Source: Candidatus Avelusimicrobium fimicolum
GTDB taxonomy: Bacteria > Elusimicrobiota > Elusimicrobia > Elusimicrobiales > Elusimicrobiaceae
Assembly (NCBI GenBank): GCA_900541355.1
Contig: UQJU01000017.1
Span: forward strand, 1-25,196
Reading direction: 5' to 3'
DNA: 25,196 bases
This document shows, in pieces, positions 16,109 to 22,508 of the stretch (its first letter is position 1; the number at the start of each line of letters is the position of its first letter). Position numbers and translations under genes: made by a program. The notes beneath the pieces were generated by a model. That model was not told the origin of the DNA. It saw only the letters and a list, made by a program, of their open reading frames with translations, and searched no databases.

Positions 16109-16840
16109 CTAAAAGGTGGTTACATAGCGCAGTTGTAAAATGCGTTCGCTTTCATCCCCGCGGCCTACGCGGCGTACAGCGCCGTCCAAGGCCAGGGAGG
16201 GGTGCAGATAAAAGCGTGCGCCCAGGTTTAAGCGGGAATCGCGGAGATTGCGCAGGTTGTCCCACTCGGCCATTAAACCGATTTTGTCGCCCAGTTTATA
16301 GAACGTACCCATAAACCAGTAGAGTTCATCCCACGCAAAATCGGAGAAGTTAAGCCCGGCGGTGGCATTTAAACCGGGAATAATAATTTCGCGCGTAAAG
16401 GTTAAATAGCCGCCCTTGCGGTCATCTAAAAATTTTTTCGTTTTCTTATAATTGCGGTGTTCGTCATAACCGTAACCATAGCGGCGGCCGTCATAGCCGA
16501 TAGCAATAGCGGGTAAATATAAATTACCGTCGTAAATCTTCCATTTTACTTGAAAGTCCGGGTCCAGCACGCGCACGGAGGAGGACGAACCTAACAGTTC
16601 GTGCGAGGCAATGCTAAGCCCAATGTTAATGCGGGGATAGACCCCAAAATCAATGGTTTCCATTACCGTTCCGTGGTCATAAGCGCGCGTTAAAAAAGAG
16701 GCCTGGTAACGGTCAAACACTTCGGCGGTGGGAACATCTAAAATCAAGGTTTCCAAGGAAATCGGGTCCCCTTGGGCGGCCCGGGCAAAGAGCGGGGCAA
16801 ATAAGCAAACGGCAAGTATGGCTAATTGTTTTAATTTCAT
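16109..16840 (-). CDS. Probable outer membrane beta-barrel protein (YjbH-like)
   Basis: 243 residues with signal peptide MKLKQLAILAVCLFAPLFARA. The mature part alternates polar and hydrophobic residues in strand-length runs (DFGVYPRINIGLSIASHELLG, FQVKWKIYDGNLYLPAIAIGYDG, SRLNLGARFYLHPSLALDGAVRRVG) and ends in a terminal Phe (LRYVTTF), the usual Bam recognition signal. The block with LPAIAIGYDGRRYGYGYDE resembles the short YjbH-type barrels linked to exopolysaccharide loci, but I am not certain of the family. Function unknown. GAGG lies before the ATG. It follows the lipoprotein gene by 9 bases. Confidence 0.65.
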   Translation of the reverse strand: MKLKQLAILAVCLFAPLFARAAQGDPISLETLILDVPTAEVFDRYQASFLTRAYDHGTVMETIDFGVYPRINIGLSIASHELLGSSSSVRVLDPDFQVKWKIYDGNLYLPAIAIGYDGRRYGYGYDEHRNYKKTKKFLDDRKGGYLTFTREIIIPGLNATAGLNFSDFAWDELYWFMGTFYKLGDKIGLMAEWDNLRNLRDSRLNLGARFYLHPSLALDGAVRRVGRGDESERILQLRYVTTF

Positions 16841-16849
16841 AGTTATCCT

Positions 16850-17410
16850 CTAAAATAAGAAAGTGCGGACGTCTTTAATTTCAGGCTGCGTGATAAAACG
16901 TACATTGTGTAAGTACGCTCCTTCGCGTGCGGGCATAAAGTCGTTCTTGTCGCGCGGAAATTCCAAATCAATAATACCTTTATCCATACGGGCCGTACTG
17001 CTGACGACCGCCTTATGCCAACGGTCTGTTTTTTCCTGGTTGTATGGGTCAGACGGGTTCCAATAATTGCGCAACACAACGGTTCCTTTGGTAATGGCGC
17101 CGCCTTCCAGCGGTTCAGTTTTTAAAATTACATCTTTGGTAAATAGCACTTTTCCCTTGCAAGGACCGTTTACAAAGGTAATTTTATAATGCGGATCGTT
17201 TTCCGTGGGGCGTTTGTTAAGCGTAGCGAGCGAGTAGAGCGCGTAGGGCTTCATAATGTTTTGGCAAGCCGCAAAAACGTGCGTATTGAGCAATCGTTCG
17301 TAATCCTGTTTATCGTCGGTGCGATTATAAGGGGATTCTTTTTTATGGCGGCATCCGGCCACGGCAAAGGCTACACAGCAAATGAGCAAAAGACTTACTA
17401 ATTTTTTCAT
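16850..17410 (-). CDS. Lipoprotein of unknown function, first gene of the envelope operon
   Basis: 186 residues from the ATG at 17410, chosen because it opens a lipoprotein signal (MKKLVSLLLICCVAFAVAGC, lipobox AVAGC, C20) and has AGGAG 8 bases upstream; an upstream in-frame start at 17464 would add an unlikely 18-residue basic leader. The mature part has no motif I recognise. The text KITFVNGPCKGKVLFTKDVILKT and GAITKGTVVLRNYWNPSDPYN looks like a small beta-rich domain. C-terminal PAREGAYLHNVRFI. It heads six tightly packed minus-strand genes. Confidence 0.7.
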   Translation of the reverse strand: MKKLVSLLLICCVAFAVAGCRHKKESPYNRTDDKQDYERLLNTHVFAACQNIMKPYALYSLATLNKRPTENDPHYKITFVNGPCKGKVLFTKDVILKTEPLEGGAITKGTVVLRNYWNPSDPYNQEKTDRWHKAVVSSTARMDKGIIDLEFPRDKNDFMPAREGAYLHNVRFITQPEIKDVRTFLF

Positions 17411-17472
17411 AAATCGGGCTCCTGATAAATAAGTTCTCCCGCGTACGGGCGCGCGTGAAACCAATATAAGAA

Positions 17473-17478
17473 ATTATA
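17473..17478 (-). promoter_or_regulatory. Predicted -10 box of the six-gene envelope operon
   Basis: Perfect TATAAT on the minus strand, about 62 bases before the ATG at 17410. No good -35 at 16-18 bases; the -35 zone is instead covered by a direct repeat (17488-17530), which suggests an activator-dependent promoter. Confidence 0.5.
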
Positions 17479-17487
17479 CCCGTTTTT

Positions 17488-17530
17488 TAGGGGAAAATAA
17501 ACCAAAATCCACCAAATAGGGGAAAATAAA
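17488..17530. repeat. Pair of 14-base direct repeats upstream of the envelope operon
   Basis: TAGGGGAAAATAAA occurs at 17488-17501 and again at 17517-17530, 29 bases apart start to start, directly upstream of the TATAAT at 17473-17478. The copy nearer the gene covers the -35 region. The distal copy runs into the terminator stem of the next transcript. Confidence 0.6.
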
Positions 17531-17558
17531 AAGCCCCCCGTAAAAAGAGGGGCTTTTT
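17528..17558. terminator. Rho-independent terminator after the 667-residue protein gene
   Basis: AAAAAGCCCC and GGGGCTTTTT form a 10-pair stem with an 11-base loop. On the minus strand it ends in CTTTTTATTTT, just after the stop at 17563, so it serves that gene; its symmetry may let it work in both directions. Confidence 0.85.
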
Positions 17559-17562
17559 GAGA

Positions 17563-19566
17563 TTATTTTCGGCCGGACCGCGTTTGTCTTGCCCGGGCGG
17601 CACTTTTTTGGTTAAAATCCTTTTTTTGTTTTTCTGCGGCTTCGCGCATTTCCTGCGCGGCTGCGCTGACGGCAGGTTCCAAAATTTCCTGCGAGGTTTC
17701 CTTGTTCATTTGTTGGAGGATACCCTTACCGAATTTGACGGCACGGATGAAGTCCCCGGTTAGTTCGGAAGAAGACTCTGCTAAGGAGCCCTTTTCCAAA
17801 ATGTCGCCGTTTGCATTGTAACCGAAATAGGGCGGCATATCGGAGGCGCCCAATGCTTGGCTGACGGCTTGCCCATCAGCGGCGGACGTAATGTACATTA
17901 CGTTAAGGTCCGTTGGCGGCAAACCCTTATTGACGGCTTCTTTGGATACCTGGCGGTTCTTTTCTTGCACTTTGACGAGGTCTTTATCCGAATACACGAT
18001 GTAAGGCGGCGCGGCGCGCTGCACTTGTTCTTGTAGGGCTTGAATTTCGCGCGGGTCCGCGTTGTCGCCCATTTCTTGTATTTTCTCTTGGATAAACTGC
18101 TGTTTAATTTGGTTGTATTTACCCAGCGGGTCGCCCTTAAACGTCAGGTTGGCGGCTTGGACGATATTCGTTAAATCTTGTGTGTTTTGCACGCTGTTGG
18201 CTACCCAAAAGCAGTTGCCCTCGCCGCATTGGTTATGTTGCACCATAAAGGCGTAAATCTCCTTGGTTTGCTCCTGCAAGGTTTGGTCCTGCTGGTCATC
18301 GGTTGGGGTGGCCGGATAAGACTCATCATTGGCATTTACTTGGCCCGCCACAAAGGTAACTGGCAGGGGCGGCATAGCGAAGCCTGTTTCTTGGTAGAAA
18401 TTTTGGGCGTTTTGGGCGCGGGCATCTGCTACTTGCTGGGCCGTTTTTTGCGGACTGGGGTCCGGGTCGCAAGCGGTTTGCACGGCGGCCGGAGAAGGTC
18501 CATTTTCATTACAAGAACCTTGTTCTAAGTTATCCAAAATATTGGCCACTTGGTCCACGGGCTGTTTTCCCTCGGCATCAGCCGCAATTAAGCCGTTTAT
18601 TTGGGCAATAATTTGGTCTTTGTGTTTGGCGTAAAAATCCCTAATAAATTGGGCCTTTTGTTCCTTTTCGTCCGCCGTTTTGGGGGTTGGGTAAAAGGCA
18701 TCAGCGGTATCGTCTGCCATTTTCGCCAAGGCTTCGTCTGGCATTAAGAACGAAATGGCGCGCACCATATCGTCTTGTGTCGGTTGGGGTGCGGGACTAT
18801 TGGCAGCGGCGCTGGAAGAGGGCCCTTCAAAATCTGTCATTTGTGCGCGGGCAAAGCCGGGTGCATATTTCCCGCCGTTCCCGCGGGCAATACCATCGGA
18901 AGAAGCCAACAGAGCGGCTTCGGCATCGTCCTGCCAGATATCAGGGTTGCTCGCGGTTTGTTTGGTATCATTAAAGCCAAAGAATTTGGTAATAGGTTTA
19001 AACAGCCGCGCCAATTTGGAATCGGGCAGTTGATCTTCTTTACGTGTGGACTTGGCGGCGGGGGTAAAGCGTGCGGCGCGTTCTTGCTTTACATAGCGGT
19101 CGTACGCGTTTTCCTGCGAGTTAATCTCGTGCATACCCGGCTCCATACCTTCGGGGGCGGTTTGGCGGATAAGCACCCAATCGCCGTCTTCGGTTTGCAT
19201 AGAGGCATCCCCGTAGTTGTAGCGGCCGGAAGTGGCCACCCCGCCGTCCTTTTCTTGATTGGCGGGCGTTTTATTAAGGGCGGCGCGTGCATCGGCTAAC
19301 TGTTCAGGTTGGGCAGTTTCCCCGTCCTTTTGTGCGGTCTGGGCCTTTGAGTCGGCATTATTCCGGCGGAGCAAACGCGCCATACGCTGTACAAGTGCGG
19401 TTAATGGGTTAGATGTAAAAATTTGCGGCGTGGCTTTTTGCGCAGAGGCAGAAGCCTGGGCATTTGCCGGGGCGGGGGAGGTGGTTTCTAAAAAGGGTAA
19501 TAATAAAAATACAATGACCGCCACACAGGTAAAAACTAACACAATTTTGCCAATGGTTTTCTTCAT
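17563..19566 (-). CDS. Large exported or membrane-anchored protein of unknown function
   Basis: 667 residues from the ATG at 19566, chosen for its GGAG site 6 bases upstream and because the signal or anchor helix begins there (KIVLVFTCVAVIVFLLLPF, residues 8-25). Ala/Gln/Pro-rich low-complexity sequence fills about 28-110 and 250-265. Charged helical segments follow (about 295-345 and 375-395). There are four cysteines after the anchor: C352, C366, C447 and C452; the last two sit in HNQCGEGNCFW. The stretch 520-610 (PPYIVYSDKDL, LNVMYITSAADGQAV, SDMPPYFGYNANGDILEKG) has the strand-helix-strand order and Pro loop of a thioredoxin-like fold, but no CxxC. I do not recognise the family. It lies 102 bases downstream of a secreted protease gene. 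Confidence 0.75.
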   Translation of the reverse strand: MKKTIGKIVLVFTCVAVIVFLLLPFLETTSPAPANAQASASAQKATPQIFTSNPLTALVQRMARLLRRNNADSKAQTAQKDGETAQPEQLADARAALNKTPANQEKDGGVATSGRYNYGDASMQTEDGDWVLIRQTAPEGMEPGMHEINSQENAYDRYVKQERAARFTPAAKSTRKEDQLPDSKLARLFKPITKFFGFNDTKQTASNPDIWQDDAEAALLASSDGIARGNGGKYAPGFARAQMTDFEGPSSSAAANSPAPQPTQDDMVRAISFLMPDEALAKMADDTADAFYPTPKTADEKEQKAQFIRDFYAKHKDQIIAQINGLIAADAEGKQPVDQVANILDNLEQGSCNENGPSPAAVQTACDPDPSPQKTAQQVADARAQNAQNFYQETGFAMPPLPVTFVAGQVNANDESYPATPTDDQQDQTLQEQTKEIYAFMVQHNQCGEGNCFWVANSVQNTQDLTNIVQAANLTFKGDPLGKYNQIKQQFIQEKIQEMGDNADPREIQALQEQVQRAAPPYIVYSDKDLVKVQEKNRQVSKEAVNKGLPPTDLNVMYITSAADGQAVSQALGASDMPPYFGYNANGDILEKGSLAESSSELTGDFIRAVKFGKGILQQMNKETSQEILEPAVSAAAQEMREAAEKQKKDFNQKSAARARQTRSGRK

Positions 19567-19603
19567 AACTGGCTCCATAAATAATAATATCCCGGTTTGG
19601 GCC

Positions 19604-19616
19604 GCGCGTAACGCGC
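19604..19616. promoter_or_regulatory. Perfect 13-base palindrome upstream of the 667-residue protein gene
   Basis: GCGCGT-A-ACGCGC, 6-base arms with one centre base, about 38 bases before the ATG at 19566. A TATTAT box (19583-19588, minus strand) lies between palindrome and start, so the palindrome sits near the -35 position. It could be a repressor or activator site, or just a G/C palindrome. Confidence 0.35.
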
Positions 19617-19668
19617 CTTTGCCGGTTCTTACCAATAGTTTACCCGTTTGACGGGATTTTTTCAAGGG

Positions 19669-20430
19669 CTATTTTGCGTGGAGAAGGCGCATTAAAATAG
19701 ACCACGACTTTTTGAGGTGTGCCCAAACGGGGTTATCCGTTTGGGTTGGTTTGGCGGTCTGGGCATTTTCCTCCTCGGTGGAGGGGGGGAGTTGCAGCCC
19801 GGCGGCTTTAACCAGTTGGATAAGGTAATTAGAGGGGACGGAAAAATTTAGGTTTTGGTTTCCTTCTCCCTTGTAACTGCCGAAAACGACAGAAATGACG
19901 TTGCCGTTGTGGTCAAAAACAGGGCTGCCGCTGGAACTGGGGGAAATGGGGGCGCTGATTTGGTGCCAAAGAACCCCGTCGGCTTTTTTGCGTATTTGGC
20001 TGATAAGACCGGAGGAAATAGTATTTTGCAGGCGGCGCGGATTGCCAATGACCGTAATGGTTTGGCCGGGGAGAACTGTATCGGACGGAACAACGGTAAC
20101 GTGCGGTAAATTTTTGGCGTGTATTTGCAGCAGGGCCAAATCCACATTACCCGCTTGGGCGACGGGAACAGCCTCGCCCGAAACGGCACCTGTATTAAAG
20201 GTCAAATTGATATAAAGGGCATCTTTGGTAACGTGGCGTGTGGTGGCCACTAAGCCGTCCGGCGTGAGGACAAACCCAGTACCCGTAAAGGTAGAACCGT
20301 CCGCCTTGATGACATTTACGGCAACAATCGCCGGGGCGTTTTGTTCAGCGATTCGGACGTGGTCGTTTTGTGCCCGGGCGGGCACCCCGAAGATAAACAG
20401 AAAAAATAGAGCCAGCAGGGCATTCCTCAT
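19669..20430 (-). CDS. Secreted trypsin-like serine protease (HtrA/V8-type, no PDZ domain)
   Basis: 253 residues from the ATG at 20430, which opens the signal peptide MRNALLALFFLFIFGVPARA; the longer frame from 20502 lies upstream of the promoter. The catalytic triad is visible: H66 in ATTRHV, D97 in NVDLALLQI and S167 in SPSSSGSPVFD. The GTGFVLTPDGLVATTRHV and VIGNPRRLQNTISSGLIS blocks are typical of HtrA-like proteases. After the protease domain there are only about 45 residues (Pro/Thr/Glu-rich, then SWSILMRLLHAK), so no PDZ domain. The SGSP form resembles V8-type proteases. It acts outside the cytoplasm; the substrate is unknown. The TATAAT box ends 6 bases before the ATG, so the mRNA may be leaderless. 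Confidence 0.88.
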   Translation of the reverse strand: MRNALLALFFLFIFGVPARAQNDHVRIAEQNAPAIVAVNVIKADGSTFTGTGFVLTPDGLVATTRHVTKDALYINLTFNTGAVSGEAVPVAQAGNVDLALLQIHAKNLPHVTVVPSDTVLPGQTITVIGNPRRLQNTISSGLISQIRKKADGVLWHQISAPISPSSSGSPVFDHNGNVISVVFGSYKGEGNQNLNFSVPSNYLIQLVKAAGLQLPPSTEEENAQTAKPTQTDNPVWAHLKKSWSILMRLLHAK

Positions 20431-20436
20431 ATTTTT

Positions 20437-20445
20437 ATTATAGCA
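20437..20445 (-). promoter_or_regulatory. Extended -10 promoter of the protease gene, predicting a leaderless mRNA
   Basis: TGCTATAAT on the minus strand, then only AAAAAT before the ATG at 20430. Transcription would start at or next to the A of the ATG, and there is no Shine-Dalgarno. Confidence 0.6.
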
Positions 20446-20462
20446 AGAAAATGGTGGAAAAG

Positions 20463-20491
20463 TTGAAAAGCAAACGGATAAATAGTACACT
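20463..20491 (+). promoter_or_regulatory. Predicted promoter of greA
   Basis: TTGAAA (20463-20468) and TACACT (20486-20491) are spaced by 17 bases. The predicted start near 20498 leaves a 24-base leader with AAGGAG at 20508-20513. It is divergent from the protease promoter and only about 20 bases from it. Confidence 0.55.
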
Positions 20492-20521
20492 AATAGGGAC
20501 ATCTGTTAAGGAGTTTATAGT

Positions 20522-20995
20522 ATGGAAGAAGCATTTTATGTAAGCCGCAAAAAATATGAGGCTTTGGTTAATGAACTGAAAGATTTGAAGACTTTAAAGG
20601 CGGAACTTTCCAACGAAATCGGGGAAGCCGCCGCGCAGGGGGACTTAAAGGAAAACGCCGAATACCACGCCGCCAAGGAAAAGCAGGCCGAAACGCTGAT
20701 TCGCATCCAAGAGTTGGAAATGCGTTTGCGCAATGCCCAAATTACGGACGATTTGACTGTGGATAAAAGCGAAGCTCGTATTGGAGCAACGGTAACGATC
20801 CGCGATGAAGCGGCCGATATTGAATTTACCTATACTTTGGTGGGTTCTATGGAGTCTAATCCGGAAAAGGGCCTTTTGTCCGTTAAGTCGCCCTTGGCTA
20901 ATGGAGTGCTGGGCAAAAAAGAAGGGGAAACCTTTGAGGCCATTTTGCCACGCGGTCCGAAAAAATACAAATTGGTAAAACTGGAATATAAATAA
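20522..20995 (+). CDS. greA: Transcription elongation factor GreA
   Basis: 157 residues, the standard GreA length. The N-terminal coiled coil (about 8-75) carries the tip GDLKENAEYHAA, with D41 and E44 at the same numbers as the acidic residues of E. coli GreA that hold the catalytic Mg2+. The C-terminal FKBP-like domain (about 83-157) includes ARIGATVTIRD, SPLANGVLGKKEGE and the ending KLVKLEYK. GreA enters the RNA polymerase secondary channel and stimulates cleavage of backtracked RNA. AAGGAG lies 8 bases before the ATG. It is a single-gene unit with its own promoter and terminator. Confidence 0.97.
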   Translation: MEEAFYVSRKKYEALVNELKDLKTLKAELSNEIGEAAAQGDLKENAEYHAAKEKQAETLIRIQELEMRLRNAQITDDLTVDKSEARIGATVTIRDEAADIEFTYTLVGSMESNPEKGLLSVKSPLANGVLGKKEGETFEAILPRGPKKYKLVKLEYK

Positions 20996-21020
20996 TATTG
21001 TAGTTATCTAGTGGATAATC

Positions 21021-21052
21021 AAGCCGCCCGTTTTTGTAATGGGCGGCTTTTT
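21021..21052 (+). terminator. Rho-independent terminator of greA
   Basis: AAGCCGCCC and GGGCGGCTT form a 9-pair stem with an 11-base loop, ending in TTTTT. Confidence 0.9.
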
Positions 21053-21059
21053 ACTCGGC

Positions 21060-21093
21060 AAAAAACTCCACAGGTGAATCTGCGGAGTTTTTT
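21060..21093. terminator. Second hairpin between greA and the convergent gene, possibly bidirectional
   Basis: AAAAAACTCC-A-CAG / CTG-C-GGAGTTTTTT: 13 pairs with one mismatch and a 6-base loop; a T-run follows on either strand. Confidence 0.7.
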
Positions 21094-21103
21094 GTTAGCG
21101 GGT

Positions 21104-21132
21104 AAAAAGAACCCCCGGTTTGGGGCCGGGGG
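21104..21132 (-). terminator. Terminator of the 410-residue exported protein gene
   Basis: On the minus strand CCCCCGG-CCCCAAA-CCGGGGG is followed by TTCTTTTT, directly after the stop at 21140. Confidence 0.85.
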
Positions 21133-21139
21133 AGGAGAA

Positions 21140-22372
21140 TTATAAACCGTTTACCATTTCATCCATTGCCGATTTGAAAGGACTGGTCCCCTTAATCAGC
21201 CAATGCATTAAGGCATCATACAAGTTGGCTTCTTCATCAGATACGCCGGGATTACCCGGGCGGGCCTGCGGAAAGCGGTGGTTCTTGTTAATAAAAGATC
21301 TTAATTGATTTAATGTTTCGGGTTCGGACGGATAGACCGGAGCATATTGGGCAAGCAACGCCTTGATTTGTGCCGATATTTTTTCAACCGGTTCAAAGTG
21401 GTTCGCGTGGCCATCCTGCATTAAGATTTCGGTGCGGCTATGGAGCATCAGTTCGTTGGTGTCCGTAGAGTTCCATTTAGGCAAGCGTCCGTTGGCTTTT
21501 ACAAATTCTTGTAATTCGGCCAAGGTGCGGGCATAAACCGTTACGGTTTCTATGGTGCTTTCAGCCGATTTGGCCGCTTGTACGCCGCGGGCATACTGCG
21601 TGTAAGCCTCGGCCAATGCGGAACGGAATACCATTTTTTCCGCACCAGACATAGAAGCCGGTTTGGGCATATTGATAAAGTGTTGGATAACACCCTTGGT
21701 TTCGTTGGTTACCAGCGGACTTTGCATCATATAGCGCAGTTTCCGGTTTACTTTGTGGGGATGCATAAGCAAGTAGTTAAAAGCAGTATCTATAAAGGCT
21801 TCTTTACCGTCCAAATGAAGCAAATCCGTCATACCGGCGGTTGTTGTTAAAACCGGGGAGTGGGTCAATGTATAGTAATTGACCAAATTTTCTATCAGGG
21901 ACTGTACGTCGCGCGATAATAAACTGCTGCGCAAGGAAGAACGGAGACTCTTGTTGATAACGGTCTGGTCAATAAGTTCTAATCCCTTTTTCTGGCCTGC
22001 TTCACTGGAAATATAATAGAGCGGGTCTTTCATCAAGGTATTAAGCAAGGCATAGGCCTGTCTGGTTTCTTGGGTGGTTTTATAGACTTGATTCAAAACG
22101 ACCTTTTCATCCGTGGGAATGCGCGCACGGCTGACAGCGGAAAGCGTCACACTGGGTGTAGTGTTGAAAGCGGGCACATAAATTTGAGGCAATTTGGGCC
22201 CTTTAAAACACGGGAAAACTTTTATCCCGGCTTTGGAGGCGTTTTTAGCGGCTCCGGCAGCCACTTTTTCGGCAACTTTTACGCCGGTGGCAATTTCTTT
22301 GCCTGCGTTTTGGGCAAAGGACATAGTCGTCCCGAGGGAGACTATCATTAAAGCATACATTAGGTTTTTCAT
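21140..22372 (-). CDS. Exported protein with two helicase-associated-like repeats, function unknown
   Basis: 410 residues from the ATG at 22372, which opens the signal peptide MKNLMYALMIVSLGTTMSFA; no Shine-Dalgarno is visible before it. An Ala/Lys-rich amphipathic helix (23-51) follows. The middle (90-280) is helical. The C-terminal third has two related units: 284-318 (LAELQEFVKANGRLPKW then NELMLHSRTEILM) and 353-393 (LNQLRSFINKNHRFPQ then EEANLYDALMHWLIK). Their pattern, L..F...N.R.P followed by an E..L helix, is like the helicase-associated (HA) domain, though here in an exported protein with no helicase. I know no function for this. It is a single-gene unit with its own terminator and a repeat-containing upstream region. 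Confidence 0.75.
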   Translation of the reverse strand: MKNLMYALMIVSLGTTMSFAQNAGKEIATGVKVAEKVAAGAAKNASKAGIKVFPCFKGPKLPQIYVPAFNTTPSVTLSAVSRARIPTDEKVVLNQVYKTTQETRQAYALLNTLMKDPLYYISSEAGQKKGLELIDQTVINKSLRSSLRSSLLSRDVQSLIENLVNYYTLTHSPVLTTTAGMTDLLHLDGKEAFIDTAFNYLLMHPHKVNRKLRYMMQSPLVTNETKGVIQHFINMPKPASMSGAEKMVFRSALAEAYTQYARGVQAAKSAESTIETVTVYARTLAELQEFVKANGRLPKWNSTDTNELMLHSRTEILMQDGHANHFEPVEKISAQIKALLAQYAPVYPSEPETLNQLRSFINKNHRFPQARPGNPGVSDEEANLYDALMHWLIKGTSPFKSAMDEMVNGL

Positions 22373-22411
22373 ACTTATAGTGTAAGAAATATTAAGATAC
22401 ACCGAAAGAGT

Positions 22412-22446
22412 CTTTGGACCTAATGAGCCCTGGGCCTTTGGACCTA
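22412..22446. repeat. Pair of 11-base direct repeats upstream of the 410-residue protein gene
   Basis: CTTTGGACCTA occurs at 22412-22422 and 22436-22446, 24 bases apart start to start, upstream of a TACACT box (22379-22384, minus strand) that ends 6 bases before the ATG. The copies lie on the same face of the DNA about two turns apart, as activator sites often do. Confidence 0.45.
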
Positions 22447-22458
22447 GATCTGTTGGAG

Positions 22459-22491
22459 AAAAAAGAACCCGGCCTTTGGGGTCGGGTTCTT
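22459..22491 (-). terminator. Terminator of the GH57/DUF4912 operon
   Basis: On the minus strand AAGAACCCG and CGGGTTCTT form a 9-pair stem, extended inward by GACC/GGCC, and are followed by TTCTTTTTTCTCC. Confidence 0.88.
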
Positions 22492-22508
22492 GGGCAAGTA
22501 AAACTGCA

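Noticed and set aside
19669..20430. A full DegP/HtrA protease with PDZ domains
   Set aside because: Only about 45 residues follow the protease domain, too few for a PDZ domain.
21053..21139. A small RNA between greA and the convergent gene
   Set aside because: The three hairpins are best explained as stacked terminators; no promoter is visible between them.
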